Shown here: positions 46,960-55,435 of the stretch, one piece after another
How positions within the stretch are numbered: position 1 is the stretch's first letter
How the letters are laid out: each line of letters begins with the position of its first letter
Assembly: GCA_032717465.1 (NCBI GenBank)
Contig: CM064667.1
Location: forward strand, 152,501 to 216,500
Direction of reading: 5' to 3'
From: Coenobita brevimanus
Lineage: Eukaryota > Arthropoda > Malacostraca > Decapoda > Coenobitidae
DNA: 64,000 bases
Made by a program: the position numbers and the translations under genes
The notes under the pieces: generated by a model
Told to the model about the DNA's origin: nothing
Database searches by the model: none
The model's input: only the letters and a program-made list of their open reading frames with translations

Positions 46960-49900
46960 AAATGGGTGGGTTCATGGAGGAGGAGTGAGGTAAAACTGGA
47001 AGTAGAATAGGCTAGAGTGAGATGGAGTTGAATTCTGTTGAATGGGGGACTGGTGGGGTTGAGCGGGGAAAGGTTAGTTCAAACTGATTGGTGAGGTTGG
47101 GTAGCGTGTAATGGGTTTGAATGGGGTTGAATCAGCTACTAGTGGGGTTGAGGGAGGGGGTGGAGGTTAAACTAAAAGTGAGGTAGGGTAGAGTAGTGTG
47201 GGGTTGGGTGGGGTTGAATGGGGTAATGGTGGGGATGAGCAGGAAGTACAGGGGTGAGGTTGGCAGAAGAGGTAGAGTAGAACACAGTGGGGCTGAGTGG
47301 GGTTGATTGGGGTAATGGTGGGGTTGAGAGGAAAGTAGTGGGGTAGAATTGAAAGGTGAGGTTCGGTAGGGTATGAAGGAGTTGAGTGGGGGTGAATGGG
47401 GTAAAGGTGGTGTTGAGTGGGGGGAAGGTTAGCTAAAACTGAAACGTGAGGTAGGGTAGAGCGTGGTGGGGTTGGGTGGAGGTGAACCGAGATATGGTGG
47501 GGTTTAGTGGGAAGTAATGAGGTGAGGTTTGCAGATGAGGTAGGGAAAAGTAAGGTGTGTTGACTGGGGTTGAATCAGGTAATGGACGGGTTGATAGGGG
47601 AATAGTGGGGTAGTATTGAAAGGTAAGATAAGGAAGAGTATGGTGGGGTTGACGGGTTGAATCAGATAATGGTGGGGTTGAGAGGGGAGTAGTGGGGTGG
47701 TATTGAATGGTGAGGTTGGGTAGAACATGGTGGGACTGAGTGGGGTTAAATGGGGTGATGGTGGGGTTGAGCGAAGAGGAATGGTGTACATATGAAAGGT
47801 GAGGTAGGGTAGAGTATGGTGGGGTTCAGTGGGGATGAATGAGGTAATGGTGGGGTTGAGGGAGAAAGGGTGGGGTAATATTGAAAGGTGAGGTAGGGTG
47901 GAGTATGGTGGGGTTGAATGAGGATGAATCGGTTAATGTTGGGGTTGAGAGGGGTGGAGTGGGGTCAAACTGAAAGGTAAGGTACATTAGAATATAGTGA
48001 GCTTGGATGGGGTTGATTGGGGTTATGGTGGGGTTGACCGGAGACTAGTGGGGTAAAATTGAAAGATGAGGTAAGGTAGAGTATTGTGGGGTTGGGTAGG
48101 GTTGAATCGATTAATGGTGGGGCTGAGAGGAGAGGAGTGATGTAAATCTGAAAGATGAGGTTGGGTAGGGTATGGTGGGGTTGAGTGAGGTTGAGTGGGG
48201 AAATTGTGGGGTTAAGGGAGGAGGAGTGAGGTAAAATTGGAAGTAGAGTAGGCTAGAGTGAGATGGGGTTGAGTTGGGTTGAATGGGGGACTGGTGTGGT
48301 TGAGCGGGGAAACGTTCGTTCAAACTGATTGATGTGGTTGGGTAGCGTGTAATGGGTTTGAATGGGGTTGAATCAGCTACTACTGGGATTGAGAGAGGAG
48401 GTGGGGGTTAAAGTGAAAGAAGTGGTAAGGTAGAGTATGGTGGAGTTGGGTGGGGTTGAATGGGGTAATGGTGGGTTTGAAGGAGAAGGAGGAGGGTAAT
48501 ATTGAGAGGTAGGGTAGACTGGGGTATGGTGGAAGTGAGTGAGGTTTAATCAGGTAATGGTGGGGTTGAGTAGGGAAAGGTAAGTTAGAACACACTGCTG
48601 CGGTGGAGTACCATATAGTGGGGTTGGATGGGGTTGACCCGAGTAACGGTGGGGTTGAGTGGGATGTACTGGGGTGGGGTTTGCACGAGAGGTAGGTTAG
48701 AATATGGTGGGGATGGGTGGGGTTGAATGGGGTTATTGTGGGGTTGAGATGGAAGTGCTTGGGTGTAGTTAGTAGGTGAGACTGGGTAGAGTATAGTGAG
48801 GTTGGGTGGGGTTGAATCTGTTAATGGTGGGGTTAAGCGTGAATCAATGGATAAAAATAGAAGTTTGTGGTAGGCTGGGGAACGGTGGGGTTGGGTGGGG
48901 TTGAATGGGATAATGGTGAGGTTGAGCAGAGACGAGTGGGGTAAAATTGATAGATGAGGGAAGGTCGAGTATTGTGGATTGGGTAGGGTTGAATCGATTA
49001 ATGGCGGGGTTGAGAGGAGAGGAGTGGTGTAAATCTGAAAGGTGAGGTAGGGTAGAGTATGGTGGGGTTGACTGAGGTTGAGTGGGGGAATGGTCGGGTT
49101 AAGGGAGGAGGAGTGAGATATAATTGCAAGTAGAGTAGGCTAGAGAGAGATGGGGTTGAGTTGGGTTGAATGGGGGACTGGTGGGGTTGTGCGGGGAAAG
49201 GTTAGTTAAAACTGATTGCTGAGGTTGGGTAGCGTGTAATGCGGTAGAGTGGGGTTGAATCAGATAATAGTGGGGTTGAGGAAGGTGGAGTGGAGTTTAA
49301 TTGAAAGATGAGGTGGCGTAGAGTATGGTAGGGTTGGGTGGGGTTGATTAAAGAAATAGTGGGGTTGAATGGAAAGTACTGGGGTGAGGTTTGTAGATGA
49401 GGTAGGGTAAAGTTAGGTGGGTTTGACTAGGGTTGAATCAGGTAATGGAGGGGTTGATAGGGGAGTAGTAGGGTAGCATTGAAAGGTAAGATAAGGAAGA
49501 GTATGGTGGGGTTGTCTGGGGTTGAATCAGGTAATGGAGTGGTTGACAGGGGAGTCGTGGGGTAGTACTGAAAGGAAAGTTAGGGTAAAGGATGGTGGGG
49601 ATGGGTGGGGTTGAATCAGATAATGGTTGGGTTGAGAGGGGAGTAGTGGGGTGGTATTGAAAGGTGAGGTTCGGTAGAACATGGTGGGATTGAGTGGGAT
49701 TGAATGGGGTAATGATGGGGTTGAGCGAAGAAGAGAAGGGTAAAATGCAAATGTGAGGTTGGGTAGAGTGTGGTGGGGTTGAGTGGGGTTAAATTGGTTA
49801 ATAGTGGGGTTCAACAGGGAAAAGTAGGGTAGAATCGTCAGGGGAGGAGAAGTAGAGTGTAGCGGAGTTGGGTGGGGATGAGTCGGGTAATGGTGGGGTT

Positions 49901-49976
49901 GAGAGAGGAGTAGTGGGGTAGTTTTGAAAGATGAGGTTGGGTAGAGCATGGAAGAGAATGGCAGGGTAGAATGGGG
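46960..49976 (+). repeat. Block paralogous to the left end of the array (2500-3791 plus 6936-8640)
   Basis: It aligns at an offset of 44459 left of the LINE and 41333-41336 right of it. The difference equals the LINE length minus the 18-bp target deletion; the last 3 bp come from a GGAGAA indel near 48480. Shared rare variants include GAATTCTGTTGAATGG (2570 and 47030), GGTACATTAG (about 3530 and 47980), CGTTCGTTCAAACTG (about 6978 and 48312) and CACGAGAGG (about 7345 and 48683). The last part, after about 49950, switches to the variant also seen near 43940. Confidence 0.82.
48251..48268. other. Paralogous empty site of the LINE at 3792
   Basis: The 18 bases GGCTAGAGTGAGATGGGG lie here between flanks identical or nearly identical to both sides of the LINE. 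They are absent from the filled site. This gives the insertion borders to the base and shows a target-site deletion in place of a duplication. Confidence 0.8.
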
Positions 49977-50357
49977 TTATGGTGGGGTTGAGAGATAAAG
50001 GGTGGGATGATATTCAAAAATGAGATTCAGTAGTGTATGGTGGGGTTGAGTGGGGTTGAATCGATTAATGGTGGGGTTGTCTGGGAAGGAGGGTGGTAAA
50101 ATTCAGACGTGGGGTAGGGTAGAGAATGATGGGGTGGGGTGGGGATGAATGGGGTAATGGTGGGGTTAAGGAAGGAGGAGTGGGGTAGTGTTGATAGTTG
50201 GGAGAGGGTAGAGTATGGTGGGGTTATATACAGCATTTAAAGCTTGTCCTCTAAGCTCATTTTCCCAATCAACTTCTAAGAAAAACTTCTTTAGGTCTTG
50301 ATAATTTCCTTTTTATAGTTTAGGCTCTTTTTGAAACTTTCATTGCTGTTAACTATG

Positions 50358-51077
50358 TCATATGCTATCCTGAAGTTGTAATTTAGTACTGCATTGATCG
50401 CTTTTGCCGAGTGGAGGGTGATATATTAAACTGTCAATATCATTTTCTTGCCTAGTAAATATTAGATCTAGCATTGAAGGTACATCAAGTCCTCTTTTTC
50501 TGATGGTTTCCCTCACATATTGCGTTAGGAAAAACTCTTGCACGAGATCCAGGAGCTTTTGGTCCCAACAGCGTTCTTGGCTAATTGTATCTAGAGTATT
50601 CCAATTTATATTTGTATTAAAATCCCCAGTTAGTATAATTCTTTGCGATTTCTCTTCCATTTTATGTAGTAATGATCTTAAACTCTGAATTGTACTCTCT
50701 GCCAGGTCCTCATATTCGTCTCTTTCCCATGTGTTTGATCTGGGTGGCATGTACAAATTGGCTACAATTACTTTCCCTTCAGATGTGTTGATCTCTACTG
50801 CAATCAGTTCTACTTGTGATGGTATATCTAGTTTTATTTCATTGACTTTTAGATTTTTTCTTACTTGTATTACATAATTCCCTCAACCTTTTTTTAAATT
50901 TCTGTCTCTTCTCCATATATTGTATTCCTCTAAGTTTAGTATGTCATTGGATATCCTTGGTGTTAATTTTGTTTCAGCTAGGCATATTATTTGTGGTTCA
51001 TTTTCTCTGACATAATCATTCATCTCTAGTAACTTAGATACCATTCCATCCACATTTGAGTTCATCAACTTTATCAT
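50358..51077 (-). pseudogene. LINE endonuclease domain
   Basis: One frame runs from SNVDGMVSKLLEMNDYVRE (about 51060) through IICLAETKL and EEYNIWRRDRNLKKG. It is broken by a TGA at 50883-50885, then continues with VRKNLKVNEIKLD, VIVANLYMPPRS, ILTGDFNTNINW, SMLDLIFTR and LGKSDQ. ETK, GDFN, LDLIFT and the SDQ/SDH-like end are the EEP endonuclease motifs; the GDFN box is intact here. The frame ends at 50358, and a further 130 bp of linker-like sequence reaches the array junction. The TGA sits at a Gly codon position (GGA to TGA). Nuclease identity is firm; the fragment is non-functional. Confidence 0.88.
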
Positions 51078-52206
51078 CTTGTTTATATACTTGTCATGAC
51101 ATGGTTCTACTACCTTCCTCCTATTTATTCCCTGTTTGTGTACCACTTTCGTACCTACAATCCTATTAATTAAAAAAAAAAAAAATGTGTTCTTCTCCTC
51201 TTGTGATCTTCCCTCATTTTTTGTTTTTGCTTCCTCCCTCTTCTCTTTCAGTAATTCCACTTCCTCTTGTGTTAGGCATCTTTTTATCCATACATTTTTG
51301 AACTCCTCTTTTTCCATAAGATTCTTTGCATTTTTTAGTATCTCCTCCACAGTGTTTACACTCTGGAAAGTCTCTTTAGTGGTCTTGTCTTGCTTTTCTC
51401 GTATTTCCCTAACCTTTTGTATTCCTCTATGTCTTTACTACAGATTTCCTCTGATACTTCTTTCAGTAAGTTCATTACATTTGCCATCTCCTTTTTGTCT
51501 CTTATGATCTTGTTTTTTACTTCTTCCTCTTCTATACCAGTGATTACTATAGATTTGTTTATATCTACTGAATCTCTGACTAACTTTGGATTGTTTTGGA
51601 TTATTCTTTTCACTTCCTTTTTAATGTTTTTTTCCTCCACCCTTGTTTCTAAGTCTTTCTTCCTTTCACCTGTTCAAGCATACGTGGTTTCCACATCATT
51701 TTTGTAGCTTTGCTAGCTTCATTCACCTGTGTTATCTTCATCCTCAATATCACTGCTCTGGTCCTATCAGACTGCTAACACCTAATTGTCTCTGTGTCAT
51801 TTTTGAACTCTTCCATAATACTCTCGTGATTGACTACTGTGCCGCCCATTTCACTCATTTTCTTCCTAAGTGTACTCAGTTCCACTGTTAGTTCACTGAT
51901 GGTTGTGTCTTTCTTGTTGGCCTCACTTCCTAGTTTTTCTATTTCTTCCTTTTGCAAGTGCATCCTGCTACTTTATTTCATCAATTTCATTTTTGAAAGC
52001 CATTTCCAGTTTGTGTACACGTTCAACCAGTCTATTGCCGGTCTCCACTTCAACCAGTTCTTGGTAGAAATCATCATCTTGCCTTCTACTGCTAACCCTC
52101 TTCTTTTCCAAATTTGCTTTACTAAAGTATGTATCCATTTTACAATCACTAAAAGCACAGAGTACATATTTTCCACATTCCCCATTTTTAGCTGTAGTCT
52201 AAACAA
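51078..52206 (-). pseudogene. LINE ORF1 protein, decayed
   Basis: Pieces in different frames. An N-terminal part is near 52206-51973. A heptad-like coiled-coil segment lies at 51963-51775 (EEIEKLGSEANKKDTTISEL). An RNA-recognition-like segment lies at 51640-51356 (SIVITGIEEEEVKNKIIRD, then YKRLGKYEKSKTRPLK). A C-terminal part at 51350-51090 (FKNVWIKRCLTQEEVELLKE) is in frame with the endonuclease. Coiled coil, RRM-like and C-terminal domains in this order resemble L1-type ORF1p, which coats the element RNA. Several frame breaks and an A/T homopolymer run (about 51171-51184) disrupt it. The L1-like assignment rests on general resemblance. Confidence 0.65.
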
Positions 52207-52336
52207 ACCTCAGCTGACTGAGCGCATTCTTTTGCCTCTCGGTTCTCTTTTCTGTTTGAACAAGTCTTGTTTAAACTTATTATTATTTTTTTTAAATAAT
52301 GAAAAATCATTTAGTCTAACCTAATTAGTCTAACCT

Positions 52337-52386
52337 AATTAGTATCTTTATATGAGTCAAGCTTGACTCATATAAAGATACTAATT
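52337..52386. repeat. Perfect 50-bp palindrome
   Basis: Two 25-base arms with no spacer, centred between 52361 and 52362. The left arm is AATTAGTATC... and the core is GAGTCAAG|CTTGACTC. It follows a direct repeat of GTCTAACCTAATTA (two copies at about 52314-52341). It could be a fused pair of terminal inverted repeats or the tip of a small foldback element. Confidence 0.9.
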
Positions 52387-52426
52387 TAGGTAATGCCACT
52401 GGCCGTGCTGCTTTCCCTGACTCCCC

Positions 52427-52450
52427 GTGTGTGTGTGTGTGTGTGTGTGT
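52427..52450. repeat. (GT)12 microsatellite
   Basis: An uninterrupted GT run between CTCCCC and CTTCCC, just upstream of the 160-bp tandem repeat. Confidence 0.95.
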
Positions 52451-52455
52451 CTTCC

Positions 52456-52850
52456 CATTATATCTCATGAACGGCTTTAGCTATCAACATGAAACCTTCA
52501 TTGTATCAAGATATGGCCAAAATCTTCGCTGAGTTCGATAATGAGTACCCGGGGTCAAGGTCATGGTCACTAAAATGGCTGTCAAAGGTCAACTATCTTT
52601 TATTGCCCGCATTTAGCACCATTATATCTCATGAACGGCAGAATATCCATATGAACAAGGGTATCAAGATATGGCTAAAATCTTCACCGAGTTCGAAAAT
52701 GGGCATTTGGGATCGGTGTGAAGGTCACCAAAATGGCGCGCAAAGGTCAACTAGATTTTGCTCGGCACTTTTAGCATAGCATTGTATATCATGATCGGTT
52801 TGAGCTATCAACATGAAACCTTCAGGGTATCAAGATATCGCCAAAATCTT
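52456..52850. repeat. Tandem repeat, about 160-164 bp, 2.4 copies
   Basis: Copies start at 52456, 52620 and 52780 with CATTATATCTCATGAACGG or a variant. They continue with TATCAAGATATGGCCAAAAT and end in AAAATGG...AAAGGTCAACT. The third copy is partial. The copies are clearly diverged. An open frame of 96 codons on the + strand (52489-52779) follows from the repeat and has no recognisable domain. Confidence 0.8.
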
Positions 52851-52999
52851 GGACTTGACCAACAACACATTCTGGTGGGCGATTAGCATTCAGCTCCCGA
52901 ATGCTTTTCTTTCATTTTTAATATGGATTTTCTAATTCAAGAACGATGGAAAAGCCAATAATCATTAGGTATCTGTTCATGGGAAAACTTTTTTAAAAA

Positions 53000-53260
53000 T
53001 CAAATTTGGAGGAGATAAGTTTGATAACTGTATTGTATGAATATTGCATACAAATTAAATTTCACCGAAACAGTTCCCGCACAAGATTTACAATACCTGA
53101 TTTAACATCTGATACAAATTTTTATAATGACTAAATAAAGACTGTGATCCCAAAAACCTGTGATATGATTTCCTATGAGTTCATTGTTTACACCACAAAA
53201 TATGAGTTATTCATTTATATGATGCCTGAAGACATTGCTTTTAAAAGCCTAGAGGTCACG
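53000..53260. repeat. Direct repeat copy 1 (partner at 53597-53860)
   Basis: The two copies share GATAAGTTTGATAACTG, GAATATTGCATACAAA, CAATACCTGATTTAACATCT and CACAAAATATGAG, with small indels, at an offset of about 597. By eye identity is about 80%. The repeat carries no coding signal. Confidence 0.82.
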
Positions 53261-53596
53261 TATAGATGGATATACATACTGTGGATGATTATTCCACAGA
53301 TGATCAGTTGCATTTAAGTAGGACCCTGAGTATCTGTCAACAGTTACTTTTGAGAGTGGGACAAATAAGGAGTGTGCATTGCTTGACCAATTTTGCAACC
53401 AACATTTATGTTGGACGGGATGCAAGCAGACAAGGACTCCAGAAGGTTAGGGACAAGGGGGGTAGTTGTATTCTATCACTTTCTTAGAAGAAGGGTAAAT
53501 GGCCTCAGTATCTCGTCATGAACTCACTCCGGATATGTTATGCAGCACTAGCAACAAGACATAGGCAATGCTGTGCGGTTCCAGCACTCCATCTGA
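53261..53596. other. Spacer between the direct repeats; nothing recognised
   Basis: Mixed sequence with a 73-codon + strand open frame (53266-53487) that shows no motif, membrane segment or family resemblance I can name. I do not call it a gene. Confidence 0.5.
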
Positions 53597-53860
53597 ACAA
53601 ATTTGGATGGGATAAGTTTGATAACTGCATTGAATGAATATTGCATACAAACCGAATTTGATCTACAAAGCTCTTGCACAAGATTTGCAATACCTGATTT
53701 AACATCTAGTACAAAATTATAATGACTAAATGAAGACTCTGATCCCAAATACCAGTGATATTATTTCCTACAAGTTCACTGTTTAGACCACAAAATATGA
53801 GCTATTAGTTTCATGATGCCAGAACACATTGCTTGTAAATGCCTAGGGGTCACAGATAGG
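53597..53860. repeat. Direct repeat copy 2 (partner at 53000-53260)
   Basis: Same order of blocks as copy 1, ending in GCCTAGGGGTCACAGATAGG against GCCTAGAGGTCACGTATAG. Together with the spacer the arrangement could be a pair of copies of one dispersed element. Confidence 0.82.
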
Positions 53861-54146
53861 AAGTCACTGATGAAGTTATGAATCGTGTTTCTTTTCATGT
53901 GGCAACCGTTTTTTCTATGATTACCTAATAATTCCCATCATGAAAACTTCTTACATAACTGGATATTCATATAATCACCTATCATGTACAATTTTTGCCT
54001 TCAAGGTGTAATAATTGCAAAGTTTTAATAGAAAAATGCATTGGGCTCTTCAGACTCCTTGTGCAGGCTGCACTGATATCTGAGAATATGATTTTTTTTT
54101 TTACATTTTCGTTATTTAAAAAACTACTTAAGACACATTCTACCTA

Positions 54147-54193
<47 letters not shown>

Positions 54194-54627
54194 CAGGCAA
54201 ACCCTGATTTATGATACCCCTAGATGCGATGCGTCGGAACAGTGATGGGGGGTTATATACCACCCAGCCACTCCTATCGTAGGCCTACTCCCAGTTTTGC
54301 GATAGGTTTAGATATTTTTACCGATTTTGATGACATTTTTAACTTGAATTTTGTTTATAGGTTGATTTATAAACTGTTTTTAGGCTTACATTTATGTGTT
54401 TAGTAACAGTTCGAGTGAAAACTAATACTGGGGTACGGATTCTTGCCCATCAGACGAAATACAAAACAGTGTAGACAACTAGGCAATGCAGCTGAGAATA
54501 TTCATGTTTGACAATTGAACGGTCACCTAAACTATCATGGAATAAATACAGATAATTTTCAATAAATATTAATCACTGTGAAAACCTTAGGGAGTAAATA
54601 CTTCATGCACTGAACTGACTGTGACAT
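53861..54627. other. No gene seen; contains a (CT)n microsatellite
   Basis: AT-rich unique-looking sequence. Apart from the CT run at 54151-54191 I see nothing that can be supported. Confidence 0.6.
54151..54191. repeat. (CT)20 microsatellite
   Basis: Uninterrupted CT run followed by CCACAGGCAAACC. Confidence 0.95.
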
Positions 54628-54995
54628 CGATAAACCATGCGTTTACATTCAGGCTGTTCAAGGAAAAATGATTTGAAAATACAAAAGAATTTTTAAATAA
54701 ATGTTGGAAAATACATTAAGAGAGAAGAAAATAAAGGAGCTCATCAACCAGAACAGCAGCTTAAACACCATAAAGAGGGGCGATTGAAAAGGCTACCACG
54801 ATCGCGTCATGGATCGATAAATTTTGTGTATGAAATCGGGTTGTTCAGGGGAAAACGCTTTGAAAATACAAAGGAATTCTAATTTAATGTCTGAAAATAA
54901 GAGAGAAGAAAATAAAGGAGCTCAGTAACTAGAACAGTATCAAAAACGACATAAAGAGGAGCCATTGAGAAGGCTATCCTGATCACATCATTGAA
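54628..54995. repeat. Tandem duplication, period about 182 bp, two copies
   Basis: Copy 1 (about 54628-54812) and copy 2 (about 54813-54995) share TTTGAAAATACAAA, GAGAGAAGAAAATAAAGGAG, CATAAAGAGG and AAGGCTA...GATC blocks in the same order. The copies differ by substitutions and short indels. Confidence 0.8.
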
Positions 54996-55435
54996 TGCAT
55001 TCCCTCCTCAAGAGAATTCCCTGTCAAAATATCAACGATTCTCCGTCACAACAATTCGCACCTTGGACGATTCTGCTTCATTCATATATTATTATTATGC
55101 ATAACAGATGTTGACTGGGTTTGTATGCTATGCTGCTGCTTCTTCTATATATACCGAGTTTGAGCACTAGTCGGAGATTGCATTCTCTAGTGACCTTGAC
55201 TAGTACAAGTGAGACAGGCACTGGCTTTAGGTTTAGGTTAGCTTCTTTTACAGCTGTTAGGCCATTCATAATGACTTTAAATTTTCATTTCGACTCATTT
55301 GGGTGGGATTAGGGCATGACTGGGGGAAAGCCAAGGTTCAATAATGCATCCCTATACTTCACATGTAAACCCTGAGATTGGATATCCCGCCTAGTGATGG
55401 GTTTTTACATTTTTTCAATACAAGAAAGAAGGAAC
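54996..55435. other. No gene seen
   Basis: Unique-looking sequence. Two 63-codon frames on opposite strands overlap the same segment (55078-55312) and show no domain. Confidence 0.5.

Larger units (their letters stand above)
21127..50225 (+). repeat. 89-bp G-rich satellite array, segment 3 (29.1 kb)
   Basis: The longest uninterrupted segment, about 327 monomers. The monomer is exactly 89 bp where measured (33283-33728), with two ATGGTGGGGTTG-type boxes 58 bp apart. Quadruplex-type runs occur in many monomers, for example four GGGG runs and one GGG run within 23005-23038 with loops of 1 to 7 bases. Multi-kilobase blocks recur: 23309/25528 (2.2 kb apart), 26400/29209/32222 (about 2.8-3.0 kb), 33372/37099 (3727 bp), 38805/41635 (2830 bp) and 42242/48111 (5869 bp). 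These distances are close to multiples of 89 (2219 is about 25 monomers, 5869 about 66), with a few small indels. The minus strand is poor in stop codons because the + strand has few TTA, CTA or TCA triplets; the open frames there are not genes. Confidence 0.95.
50226..52260 (-). mobile_element. LINE fragment cut off at the satellite edge
   Basis: In sense (from about 52260 down to 50226) it reads ORF1 with coiled-coil and RNA-binding-like parts, then an endonuclease domain. It stops in the linker before the RT, exactly where G-rich satellite begins at 50225. There is no RT, no 3' UTR and no tail, so the 3' end was removed by a breakpoint and was not formed by normal insertion. Its type (ORF1 with an L1-like C-terminal domain and no CCHC knuckle seen) differs from the LINE at 3792. 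Confidence 0.82.

Noticed and set aside
630..50225. Dozens of minus-strand open frames of 60-250 codons rich in Pro, Ser, Thr, His and Leu, many nearly identical to each other
   Set aside because: They lie wholly in the satellite. The + strand has few TTA, CTA and TCA triplets, so the - strand lacks stops. The 89-bp period is not a multiple of 3, so the frame changes every monomer, and overlapping frames are equally open. Repetition of the frames reflects repetition of the DNA.
630..50225. CRISPR-like array
   Set aside because: Repeats are contiguous monomers with gradual variation, not identical repeats separated by unique spacers, and the context is a eukaryotic genome.
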